Shown here: positions 1 to 7,965 of the stretch, piece by piece
How the letters are laid out: each line of letters opens with the position of its first letter
How positions within the stretch are numbered: the first letter of the stretch is position 1
DNA from: Oceanobacillus limi
GTDB lineage: Bacteria; Bacillota; Bacilli; Bacillales; Amphibacillaceae
NCBI RefSeq assembly: GCF_900111445.1
Contig: NZ_FOHE01000025.1
Coordinates: 1-41,952, forward strand
Direction: 5' to 3'
DNA: 41,952 nucleotides
Translations under genes and position numbers: made by a program
The notes under the pieces: model-generated
What the model saw: only the letters and a program-made list of their open reading frames with translations
The model's database searches: none
Told to the model about the DNA's origin: nothing

Positions 1-207
1 GTTATCAACCATTTTCCAGGTGTTATCGACGTTCGTTCCAAGTTATCAACCGTTTTCCGGGTGTTATCGACGTTCGTTCCAAGTTATCAACCGTTTAAAT
101 GGAATTATCGACGTTCGCTCCATGTTATCAACCCTCCCCCTAGAGTTATCAACCGTTTCGCGGAAGTTATCAACCATTTCCCGAAGTTTATCAATCTTCC
201 CTCGAAA
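1..207. repeat. Degenerate 20-21 bp tandem repeat array
   Basis: About ten units start at 1, 22, 42, 63, 83, 104, 124, 145, 166 and 186. Nearly all begin with GTTATC followed by AAC or GAC. Two unit types alternate in the left part: GTTATCAACCGTTTTCCGG and GTTATCGACGTTCGTTCC, giving a 41-bp higher-order period. The right units drift and lose the second type. No reading frame here looks like a protein. A related sequence occurs at the opposite end of the window (41899-41952). The array lies downstream of the minus-strand mmgB and may continue beyond the left edge. Its function is unknown. Confidence 0.85.
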
Positions 208-288
208 GCTCGAAAGCCAAAAGGGCGCCACCACGTTTTCGAGAACTTGTATTAAGCCAAACCGTCCAGATCAAAAATCTCTACACCA

Positions 289-1137
289 TTAATATTGGTA
301 AAATCCTCGACCGGTTTTCTTCCCTAGCCATCCGGCTTTTACATATTTCCTTAGTAATGGACATGGGCGGTATTTACTGTCACCAAACCCTTCGTATAGA
401 ACCTCCATAATATAAAGACAAGTATCTAGTCCAATAAAATCCGCTAATGTTAATGGTCCCATTGGATGATTCATGCCAAGTTTCATCACGGTGTCAACAT
501 CCTCCGGTGATGCAACCCCTTCGTAAACGGTATATATTGCCTCATTAATCATTGGCATTAAGATACGATTCGAAACAAAGCCTGGAAAGTCATTTACTTC
601 TACTGGTGTTTTGTTCAAATCGTTTGTCATTTTTTCAATAGCTTGATAGGTTGCATCACTTGTTTGTAAACCTCGAATAATCTCTACCAGTTTCATAACT
701 GGTACTGGATTCATAAAATGCATCCCTATTACTTGATCTGGTCGATTGGTTACAGCAGCTATTTCAGTAATAGGTAGCGATGACGTATTCGAAGCTAAAA
801 TAGCATGTTTCGGTGTTATTTCATCTAATTGCTGAAATACTTTCGTTTTAACATCCATGTTTTCTACAACAGCTTCGATTACTAGATCACAAGATTTAGC
901 ATCTTCTAGGTTCGTAGACTTTGTTAACCTATCTAATGTACTGGTTTTATCTGCTTCCGAAATACGGTCCTTTTCAACTGCACGCGTTAATAATTTTTCA
1001 ATAGTAGAAATCCCTTTATCAAGTGCTGCTTCCTTCATATCATGTAATAAAACATCAAATCCTGCTTGCGCACAGACTTGGGCAATACCTGATCCCATTT
1101 GCCCTGCACCAATTACCATTACTTTTTTTATTGCCAT
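289..1137 (-). CDS. mmgB: 3-hydroxybutyryl-CoA dehydrogenase
   Basis: This 282-residue NAD-dependent enzyme interconverts acetoacetyl-CoA and 3-hydroxybutyryl-CoA (3-hydroxyacyl-CoA dehydrogenase family, cytosolic). The N-terminal Rossmann fold shows GAGQMG at residues 10-15. The catalytic region has NTSS at 117-120 and the active-site histidine in GMHFMNP (H140). The C-terminal helical domain contains PGFVSNR and [11 protein letters not shown]. Length is normal for the single-domain family. The ATG follows a GGAGG ribosome site at suitable spacing. It lies 111 bp downstream of the thiolase gene on the same strand, so co-transcription is likely. No clear terminator is visible before the repeat array. 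The symbol follows B. subtilis mmgB; hbd is an equivalent name. Confidence 0.92.
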   Translation of the reverse strand: MAIKKVMVIGAGQMGSGIAQVCAQAGFDVLLHDMKEAALDKGISTIEKLLTRAVEKDRISEADKTSTLDRLTKSTNLEDAKSCDLVIEAVVENMDVKTKVFQQLDEITPKHAILASNTSSLPITEIAAVTNRPDQVIGMHFMNPVPVMKLVEIIRGLQTSDATYQAIEKMTNDLNKTPVEVNDFPGFVSNRILMPMINEAIYTVYEGVASPEDVDTVMKLGMNHPMGPLTLADFIGLDTCLYIMEVLYEGFGDSKYRPCPLLRKYVKAGWLGKKTGRGFYQY

Positions 1138-1248
1138 CGTTTATAACCTCCCCATCATTTGTGTCTCTGTTCCGTGACATGATGCTATGTTCTCTTCCGT
1201 TATTTTACTCCGTGTCTAAAGCTCTCTATATAGCTTCCGTTGTGTACC

Positions 1249-2433
1249 TTATTTCGGCACTTCAATTAATACGGCGTCTCCTTGGCCTCCACCACTGCAG
1301 ATTGCAGCGATTCCTAATCCGCCCCCGCGACGTTTTAATTCATGGATTAGAGTTAGAATAATACGAGCTCCACTTGCACCGATTGGATGGCCAAGAGCAA
1401 CGGCACCACCATTTACGTTAATTTTCTCAGGATCAACATCAGCAATTTGCCCGCTTGCCAGAGAAACAGCCGCAAATGCTTCATTGATTTCATAAAGATC
1501 TATATCATCCTTGGTGTATCCACTTTTCTCAAATAATTTATTGATTACAAGCCCTGGTGTTTGTGGAAAGTCTTTCGCCTCAACAGCCACTTCTGCATGC
1601 GCTAGTACAGTCGCCATCGGAGTTTTCCCTAATGCTTGTGCTTTTTCATCCGACATGACGACAAAGGCACACGCTCCATCATTAACTCCTGGAGCATTCC
1701 CAGCCGTAATTGTTCCATTTGGATCGAAAGCTGGACGTAGTTTTGCTAATTTTTCTACACTCGTATCTTTTCTTGGTGCTTCATCGGTATCAACAACAAT
1801 CGGCTCCGCTTTACGTTGCGGTACCTCAACAGGAACAATCTCTTCAGCAAATTTTCCATCTTCCATTGCTTTGGCTGCACGTTGATGACTGCGATAGGAC
1901 CATTCGTCTTGGGCTTCCCTGGTTAGTTCGAATTCATCAGCTGTTGAATTTCCATAGTTCCCCATATGTACACCGGTAAAGGAGCACGTAAGTCCATCAT
2001 GAATCATTAAATCCTTGACGCTTTTATCGCCCATGCGATTTCCCCAGCGCGCATCTGGTAAAATATACGGTGCTTGTGACATACTCTCCATACCACCCGC
2101 AACAATGACATCCTCATCTCCTACACGGATTAATTGGTCTGCCAATGTAACACTGCGTAATCCTGAGGCACAAACCTTGTTAATTGTTTCTGTTTTTACA
2201 TTCCAGTCAATCCCAGCTTCTCGTGCAGCTTGACGGGAAGGAATTTGCCCTTGACCGCCTTGTAGCACGGTACCCATAATTACTTCGTCAATTTCTGAAC
2301 TGTCTAGTCCTGCACGTTCTAAAGCTTCGCGAATAGCCTTTCCTCCTAGCTGTGCTGCTGAAAACGATGACAAGGCCCCACCAAACTTACCAAATGGCGT
2401 TCTTGCTCCGGAAACAATAACTGTTTTTCTCAT
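1249..2433 (-). CDS. mmgA: Acetyl-CoA acetyltransferase (thiolase)
   Basis: This 394-residue thiolase condenses two acetyl-CoA to acetoacetyl-CoA or cleaves it in the reverse direction. The catalytic residues of the family are all visible: nucleophilic C88 in [11 protein letters not shown]349 in [10 protein letters not shown] and C379 in CSGGGQGDA. The start has a strong AAGGAGGAG ribosome site. It is the first gene of a minus-strand unit with mmgB. About 160 bp upstream lies a FadR-like palindrome (2594-2612) over a possible -35 element, suggesting repression in the absence of long-chain acyl-CoA. Beta-oxidation versus acetoacetyl-CoA synthesis cannot be settled from the sequence; the FadR-like site and fadF next door favour fatty-acid degradation. 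Confidence 0.93.
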   Translation of the reverse strand: MRKTVIVSGARTPFGKFGGALSSFSAAQLGGKAIREALERAGLDSSEIDEVIMGTVLQGGQGQIPSRQAAREAGIDWNVKTETINKVCASGLRSVTLADQLIRVGDEDVIVAGGMESMSQAPYILPDARWGNRMGDKSVKDLMIHDGLTCSFTGVHMGNYGNSTADEFELTREAQDEWSYRSHQRAAKAMEDGKFAEEIVPVEVPQRKAEPIVVDTDEAPRKDTSVEKLAKLRPAFDPNGTITAGNAPGVNDGACAFVVMSDEKAQALGKTPMATVLAHAEVAVEAKDFPQTPGLVINKLFEKSGYTKDDIDLYEINEAFAAVSLASGQIADVDPEKINVNGGAVALGHPIGASGARIILTLIHELKRRGGGLGIAAICSGGGQGDAVLIEVPK

Positions 2434-2593
2434 AAAAAATCTCCTCCTTATTTTTTCGCAGGTAGGAAGGAACTGAATCCTCCTATCTGTTGCAACACTA
2501 CAATCAAAGGCATTGGTGATAAAACAAGTTTTCTATGTCTTTATTGATCCGTTCTAGCCTAAACAATCATCCGATGATAGCGCTTACTACATT

Positions 2594-2612
2594 CGATTGA
2601 ACGCTCGCTCAA
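2594..2612 (-). promoter_or_regulatory. FadR-like operator/promoter upstream of mmgA
   Basis: Read on the minus strand the site is TTGAGCGAGCGTTCAATCG, an imperfect palindrome with half-sites TGAGCGA and TGAACGC. It matches 13 of 19 positions with the clearer FadR-like site upstream of fadF, in the same register relative to a -35-like TTGAGC. The matching -10 17 bp downstream (TAGTAA) is poor, so the promoter call is weaker than the operator call. Confidence 0.5.
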
Positions 2613-2624
2613 CCTTTATGGATA

Positions 2625-2660
2625 ATAAGAGGGGCCCCTTTTCAATGAACCCCTCTTTAT
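2625..2660 (-). terminator. Intrinsic terminator of fadF
   Basis: AAGAGGGG (2627-2634) pairs with CCCCTCTT (2650-2657), starting just after the fadF stop codon. On the minus strand the stem is followed by an AT-rich run but only a short U stretch. Confidence 0.6.
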
Positions 2661-2662
2661 TA

Positions 2663-4768
2663 TTAAGCTGTTTTTTCTTCTTCTTCAACAAGTACGGATA
2701 ATGCTAGAATTTCCGCAACATCCATTGTACTAATATCTTCTTCCACTTCTTTGGCTTTTGTACCGTCACTTAACATCGTTAAGCAATACGGGCAAGCACT
2801 AGAAATCATCGATGGTTGAACCGCAATTGCCTGTTCTGTACGAGCTACATTAATGCGATTTCCAGTAGTTTCTTCTGTCCACATTAATCCTCCACCAGCA
2901 CCACAGCACATACCATTTTCACGGTTACGATCCATTTCTACGAGTTCTAAGCCTGGAATAGAACGTAAAATTTCTCTCGGTGGATCATAAACGCCATTAT
3001 ATCTACCTAGATAACATGAATCATGATAAGTCAATCGTTCGTTAATTGGTCGTTGTGGTTTTAACTTTCCGTTCATCACAAGATCATACAGCATTTGCGT
3101 ATGGTGATAAACTTCTGCTTCAAATCCAAAATCCGGATATTCATTTTTAAAAATATTGTATGCATGTGGGTCAATCGTTACGATTTTCTTCACATCATGC
3201 TTGGTAAATTCTTTGATATTTTTCTCAGCAATCTCTTGGAATAAAAACTCATTCCCAATTCGACGAGCCGTGTCCCCTGAATTTGCCTCTTTGTTTCCTA
3301 AAATAGCAAAGCTGACACCTGCTTGGTTCATTAATTTAGCAAAAGCTAATGCAATTTTTTGACTACGGCTATCGAAGGATCCCATTGAACTAACCCAGAA
3401 AAGATAGTCAAAATCTTTTCCTTCTTTCTTTAATTCTTTTACCGTTGGGATATAAGCTGTCTCATCTGCTTCACGCCATTTGATACGATCTTTTTTGGAA
3501 AGGCCCCATGGGTTTCCTTGACGCTCGATATTCATAACTGCGCGCTGTACATCCGAGTCCATCTTACCTTCTGTCATTACAAGGTAACGACGTAGATCAA
3601 TGATCTTATCAACATGTTCATTCATAACCGGACAAGCATCCTCACAGTTACGACATGTCGTACATGCATTAATTTCTTCTTCGGTAATAACGTCACCAAT
3701 TAAATTCATACTTTGCACGGTTGCTGCGGCTTCGTTCTGTCCAGAACTGGCAAGATTCCCTTGCGTACTTGAAAATGCATAAGAAGGAACCCAAGCAGAC
3801 TTCCCTGTAACAGCTGCACCTTTTTCCGTTAAGTGATCACGAATTTTAACCATTAGATCCATTGGTGATAGCATTTTTCCAGTACCTGACGCTGGACAAA
3901 CATCGGTACAACGCCCGCACTCCACACATGCATAAAAGTCAATCATTTGCAGTTGTTCAAAATCTTCTACCTTCCCAACCCCAAATGAAATTTCCTCTTC
4001 GTTGTCTTCTTCATCTATCTCAAATTCTATTTTCTTCAATTTTCCTGGTACACGCTTACTGAAAAACACATTAACCGGCGCTGCAATTAAATGCGCGTGT
4101 TTCGATTGTGGTACATAAACAAGGAAAGTTAATAATGTGATGGTATGTATCCACCACGCAATATAGAAGAGCGTAACCGCTGCTGCTTCTGGAAGCCATG
4201 CAAAGGCTCCAGCTATTAAACTAGCAACAGGTTCGGTCCATGTCAGTTCTTCCCCATGCCAGATTAAAGCCATTCCATTTCCAAACAATACAGAAAGCAT
4301 CAAGGTTCCAATAAAAATTAAAACAAGTCCTGCTTTGAAACCACGTTTAAGGCGAACCAACTTTTCAATGTAACGGCGATAAAATGCCCAAATAACCGCT
4401 ACCAAGATCATTAACGTTACTAATTCTTGGAAGAAAGTAAACCCTGGATAAAAAATACCGAATGGTAAGTGACTCCCCGGTGCTAACCCTCTTACAATCA
4501 TGTCAATCGCACCAAATTGAACTAGTATAAATCCGTAAAACATCATGACATGAATCGTACCAGACTTTTTATCCTTTAACAGCTTCGACTGTCCAAATAC
4601 GATCTTTATGACTCGATTTACTCGTTCCTTTATATCCTTATCAAATTCCGATTTCTTACCAAGCTTAATATAAGCTACTCTAGTTGCAATTACTCTAGCA
4701 AATAGATAGATTGCATATACTGTGATAGCAATAAATGCAATTGTGTTAATGAGCAATAGATTATCCAT
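2663..4768 (-). CDS. fadF: Membrane Fe-S oxidoreductase, likely ETF:menaquinone oxidoreductase (FadF/EtfD family)
   Basis: This 701-residue protein starts with about five to six membrane segments (nitrate-reductase gamma-like, roughly residues 1-225). A basic and acidic linker follows, then two 4Fe-4S motifs: CVECGRCTDVCP and CTTCRNCEDACP. The C-terminal half has cysteine-rich CCG modules (CYLGRYNG, CCGAGGG, ACPYC), as in heterodisulfide-reductase subunit D and GlpC. The family includes B. subtilis YwjF/FadF and mycobacterial EtfD, which pass electrons from ETF to the quinone pool during fatty-acid oxidation. I chose the ATG at 4768 because it has GAGGGGG nine bases upstream; the ATG at 4786 has no ribosome site. 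A sigma-A promoter and a FadR-like operator lie upstream, and a terminator follows the gene. Confidence 0.88.
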   Translation of the reverse strand: MDNLLLINTIAFIAITVYAIYLFARVIATRVAYIKLGKKSEFDKDIKERVNRVIKIVFGQSKLLKDKKSGTIHVMMFYGFILVQFGAIDMIVRGLAPGSHLPFGIFYPGFTFFQELVTLMILVAVIWAFYRRYIEKLVRLKRGFKAGLVLIFIGTLMLSVLFGNGMALIWHGEELTWTEPVASLIAGAFAWLPEAAAVTLFYIAWWIHTITLLTFLVYVPQSKHAHLIAAPVNVFFSKRVPGKLKKIEFEIDEEDNEEEISFGVGKVEDFEQLQMIDFYACVECGRCTDVCPASGTGKMLSPMDLMVKIRDHLTEKGAAVTGKSAWVPSYAFSSTQGNLASSGQNEAAATVQSMNLIGDVITEEEINACTTCRNCEDACPVMNEHVDKIIDLRRYLVMTEGKMDSDVQRAVMNIERQGNPWGLSKKDRIKWREADETAYIPTVKELKKEGKDFDYLFWVSSMGSFDSRSQKIALAFAKLMNQAGVSFAILGNKEANSGDTARRIGNEFLFQEIAEKNIKEFTKHDVKKIVTIDPHAYNIFKNEYPDFGFEAEVYHHTQMLYDLVMNGKLKPQRPINERLTYHDSCYLGRYNGVYDPPREILRSIPGLELVEMDRNRENGMCCGAGGGLMWTEETTGNRINVARTEQAIAVQPSMISSACPYCLTMLSDGTKAKEVEEDISTMDVAEILALSVLVEEEEKTA

Positions 4769-4940
4769 TATGCCGATCCCCCTCATCTGTTATTATAGCG
4801 AAAAATGATAGCGATTTCACTTTTCAGAAAAATTTTTTTCGAAAAAATTGACTATCTCCCTTAATATTAAGATAGAAATTTAGACTACACCCGCTCTCCC
4901 TCGTTACAGATGGCCTCCCTTATAGATGTTATTTAATACT

Positions 4941-4970
4941 ACTATAAATTATGAATGAACATTCAGTCAA
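4941..4970 (-). promoter_or_regulatory. fadF promoter with overlapping FadR-like operator
   Basis: On the minus strand TTGACT (4970-4965) and TATAGT (4946-4941) are 18 bp apart, a good sigma-A promoter. The palindrome TGACTGAATGTTCATTCA (about 4952-4969) covers the -35 and spacer and closely resembles the known B. subtilis FadR operator TGAATGAnTAnTCATTCA. FadR (TetR family, released by long-chain acyl-CoA) controls fadF in B. subtilis. The predicted leader is about 160 nt. Confidence 0.75.
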
Positions 4971-4993
4971 CCTATTTTTCAAAGGGAAGCGAG

Positions 4994-5594
4994 GGGACGG
5001 TTCTCTTGCTTCCTCCTAGTTACGAACTTGGCTATGTCTCAAGGGCTATGAGGAGAGTCTTTCGGTATGTTCATACAATATAGTAAAGATAGATTTTTCT
5101 CTAACCTGCAGAAAAAATCGGTTTACCTTTGGAATAAAATCCTAGGAAAACCTTTTCCTAAAACATAACGCTCCTCGCCCGTGTTAAAAAGCTGGTAGCC
5201 TCCATACCAAAACATATGAGATTCATTAACTCTTTAGGACACCAACCTTCAGCTTTGTTATTTCACTTCGTGTAACATCTTCTTGCTCCCCACCCAAAAC
5301 CATACAAGGAGCATTATATTTCTTTTCTGATGGTATATAAAGTTCAATCAGTGGGGGCTTCATCACCCACTAATTGTTAGTTGACCGGATCGGATATTCG
5401 ACTTTTTGTAGATCCTCTACTTTACCTTCTTTGTTTTACTTCATAAGTTTGAAATGGGGTTCTTAGGACTTACTGGACTAGCTAGCCTAGCATGTGCCAC
5501 CATGCGATAGGTCGTCACATTTGTGCCGGCCAGCCAGCTATATGCAGTACAAATAAAAAGCTGGTAGCCGAGAAGGAAGCAGAAGAACCGTCCC
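4994..5594. repeat. 600 bp gene-free island bounded by 20-bp inverted repeats
   Basis: GGGACGGTTCTCTTGCTTCC (4994-5013) is repeated inverted at 5575-5594 with 18 of 20 matches. Inside are a direct repeat of AAAAAGCTGGTAGCC (5186-5200 and 5555-5569), a hairpin AGTGGG...CCCACT (5350-5371), and a degenerate element related to 17103-17190 and 39451-39590. No convincing coding sequence is present. It resembles a non-autonomous or decayed mobile element; similar GGGACGGTTCT-type ends accompany REP-associated transposases in other Firmicutes (from memory, not checked). The rest of the 4787-5646 gap holds the fadF promoter and the argS terminator. Confidence 0.6.
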
Positions 5595-5604
5595 ACCGTT
5601 TCCA

Positions 5605-5636
5605 CCAAAAAACCCCCATCTTCTTAAGAAGTGGGG
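5605..5636 (-). terminator. Intrinsic terminator of argS
   Basis: On the minus strand CCCCACTTC-TTAA-GAAGATGGGG is followed by GTTTTTT, placed right after the argS stop codon. It is a typical stem with a U run. Confidence 0.85.
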
Positions 5637-5646
5637 ATTGGGTTGG

Positions 5647-7317
5647 TTACATTTTTTCTGGGGCTTTTACTCCTATTATGTTTAGGCCGTTTGCTAGGGT
5701 GATTCGTACGGCTTTCATTAATGCGATTCGGGCACTTGTTAGTTCAGGATTATCCATATCAAGTACTTTTTCCGCATTATAAAAGCTGTGTAGTAATGAA
5801 GCTAAGTCAAACACATATTGCGTCACCTTATGGGGTGTTTGCTTTTCTGCTGCTTCTGCAATCATTTGTGGGAATTCTCCCAGCTTTTTCAATAGGTCAA
5901 GCTCTTTTTCTGCTGTTAATAGGTTTTGATCAAACGTTTGATTCACGTCGATTCCTTTGCTTTCAGCTTGTTTTAGCATCGTGCAAATTCGAGCATGTGC
6001 ATATTGCACATAGAAGACAGGGTTATCATTTGACTGTGAACGTGCTAGCTCAAGATCAAAATCAAGCTGTGAATCATTCGAACGTGCAACAAAGAAATAT
6101 CGTACGGCATCGACACCTACTTCATCCATTAACTCCCTTAAAGAAACAGCATTACCTGTTCGCTTGCTCATGCGAAGTTTTTCACCTTTTTCAAACAGGT
6201 TAACCATTTGGATGATTTTCACTTCAAGTTTTTCCGCTTCATAACCAAGTGCTTGAATGGCAGCCTTCATTCTAGGTATATACCCATGATGGTCAGCTCC
6301 CCAAACATTAATTAATTTATTAAATCCACGATCGAGTTTATTTTGATGGTAAGCGATATCTGGTGTTAAATACGTATATGCACCATCATTCTTGACTAAT
6401 ACGCGGTCCTTATCATCGTCAAAATCTGTGGAACGGAACCATGTAGCACCATCTTGTTCATAGACATAATTAGCCGCTTTTAGCTTATCTAAAACATCGG
6501 TGATCTCTTCATTTTTATATAAACTTCTTTCCGAGAACCAGTTATCAAACTCCACACGGAAATCCTTTAAGTCAGCTTCGATTTTTCCTAACTCATACTG
6601 CAAACCATACTCTTTGAAAAAAGCGATACGTTCTGCTTCGTCCTTATTGGCCCATTTATCTCCATGCTCTTTCGCAAGTGCTTTACCGATTTCTGTAATG
6701 TCTTCCCCGTGATAGCCATCCTCTGGCATCTCCGCATCTTGTCCAAGCGCTTGAAGGTAGCGAGCATTTACGGACAATGCTAGATTATCAATTTGATTCC
6801 CTGCATCATTGATATAGTATTCACGCTCAACCTCATAACCAGCAGTTGCTAATACATTACATAGTACGTCTCCAAATGCCGCTCCACGTGCGTGACCTAA
6901 GTGTAGGTTACCGGTCGGGTTTACGGAAACAAACTCCACTTGAACTTTCTCACCTTTACCTACATCGGTTTTTCCATAATCATTTTCTGCTTTAAGAATT
7001 GTTGGAATGATGTCGGTTAAAAAGTCATTTTTCATAAAAAAGTTAATAAATCCAGGTCCCGCAATTTCGACTTTTTCTACAGATGCTTTTGCCTCATCTA
7101 AATTTGCAACAATATCCTCGGCAATTTGTCTTGGAGCTTTCTTCGCAATACGAGCTAGCTGCATGGCAATATTTGTTGCAAAATCTCCATGTGCTTTATC
7201 TTTTGGCTTTTCCAAAATTATCGCTGGGATTTCTTCCTTAGTAGCTAGTTCTGCTTGCAGCACTGCGGCACCTATTTGTTCTTTTAATGTGTTTTCGGTT
7301 TGTGCCAAAACGTTCAT
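5647..7317 (-). CDS. argS: Arginyl-tRNA synthetase
   Basis: This 556-residue class I aminoacyl-tRNA synthetase attaches arginine to tRNA-Arg using ATP. The N-terminal Arg-specific domain (about residues 1-110) precedes the catalytic core, with the HIGH motif as PTGNLHLGH (HLGH 139-142) and the KMSKS loop as [11 protein letters not shown] helical anticodon-binding (DALR) domain ends in [16 protein letters not shown], typical of the family C-terminus. The ATG overlaps the ywiB stop codon by four bases (ATGA), with GAGGAGG inside the end of ywiB, so translation is probably coupled. The ywiB-argS pair is conserved in Bacillaceae. Confidence 0.96.
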   Translation of the reverse strand: MNVLAQTENTLKEQIGAAVLQAELATKEEIPAIILEKPKDKAHGDFATNIAMQLARIAKKAPRQIAEDIVANLDEAKASVEKVEIAGPGFINFFMKNDFLTDIIPTILKAENDYGKTDVGKGEKVQVEFVSVNPTGNLHLGHARGAAFGDVLCNVLATAGYEVEREYYINDAGNQIDNLALSVNARYLQALGQDAEMPEDGYHGEDITEIGKALAKEHGDKWANKDEAERIAFFKEYGLQYELGKIEADLKDFRVEFDNWFSERSLYKNEEITDVLDKLKAANYVYEQDGATWFRSTDFDDDKDRVLVKNDGAYTYLTPDIAYHQNKLDRGFNKLINVWGADHHGYIPRMKAAIQALGYEAEKLEVKIIQMVNLFEKGEKLRMSKRTGNAVSLRELMDEVGVDAVRYFFVARSNDSQLDFDLELARSQSNDNPVFYVQYAHARICTMLKQAESKGIDVNQTFDQNLLTAEKELDLLKKLGEFPQMIAEAAEKQTPHKVTQYVFDLASLLHSFYNAEKVLDMDNPELTSARIALMKAVRITLANGLNIIGVKAPEKM

Positions 7318-7751
7318 TGTGAATCCTCCTCTTGATCTTTGTATGTTAACTGTAACGCGTGTTTTCGCTCTGTCTGTCCATTTAATTTCACGGTATAGTC
7401 AATCGTCAGCCGACCTGATTGTTCATCATTTATTGGACGGTAATAAACTTCATCTGTATATGTCTCCATATGAATATTTCCATGTGGATGACGAAATACA
7501 TTTTCTGTTGTCTGATTCAATCGGAACTGTTGATGCATGGATACGACACCAGATCGTTTAATGCTTACTTTTCCTTGTTGAATCGTGATCATATTATTAA
7601 TTTGCTGTCCGTCCTCTGTTTGCTCCTCAAATGTAAGTACATCCATGTTTTGCTTATGATGAAATACACCTTGTTGCATTGTGTTACTTCGTTCTTTCTG
7701 TCCATTATCTTCAATGGTAGTTTCAAGTTCTACCATTACTTTTCGACTCAT
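7314..7751 (-). CDS. ywiB: DUF1934 protein YwiB
   Basis: A 145-residue protein of the DUF1934/YwiB family, predicted to be a small beta-barrel of lipocalin-like shape. The function is not established. Beta-strand-rich sequence with regular polar/hydrophobic alternation runs through the length, with no signal peptide or membrane segment. I chose the ATG at 7751 ([10 protein letters not shown]) because AGAGGCG precedes it; an upstream ATG at 7772 lacks a ribosome site. It is first in a two-gene operon with argS, overlapping its start by four bases. Confidence 0.85.
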   Translation of the reverse strand: MSRKVMVELETTIEDNGQKERSNTMQQGVFHHKQNMDVLTFEEQTEDGQQINNMITIQQGKVSIKRSGVVSMHQQFRLNQTTENVFRHPHGNIHMETYTDEVYYRPINDEQSGRLTIDYTVKLNGQTERKHALQLTYKDQEEDSQ

Positions 7752-7786
7752 GTAAATCGCCTCTACAATCATACATATAATTTACT

Positions 7787-7816
7787 ATTATAGCTATAAA
7801 TGACAGTATTAATCAA
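7787..7816 (-). promoter_or_regulatory. Sigma-A promoter for ywiB-argS
   Basis: On the minus strand TTGATT (7816-7811) and a perfect TATAAT (7792-7787) are separated by 18 bp. The position, about 35 bp upstream of the ywiB start, fits. Confidence 0.65.
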
Positions 7817-7965
7817 TCGATAATATTATTGCCACTAATCATTTATTTTTTTCGATTGTAGTAATAGAAGAAGTTTAATTCTCTCGGAGTTTTCCCATAA
7901 TGAATGTTATACAAGATTCTACAAAATTTTAGTATACGAATTCTGCTAATAAATTGGAGTTATTT

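Noticed and set aside
1-207. CRISPR array
   Set aside because: Units abut with no unique spacers, degenerate gradually and no cas gene is present.
20-292. Open frames of 64 and 90 codons across the left-end array
   Set aside because: They are translations of the tandem repeat; no ribosome site, and the repeat unit length (20 and 21) is not a multiple of three throughout.
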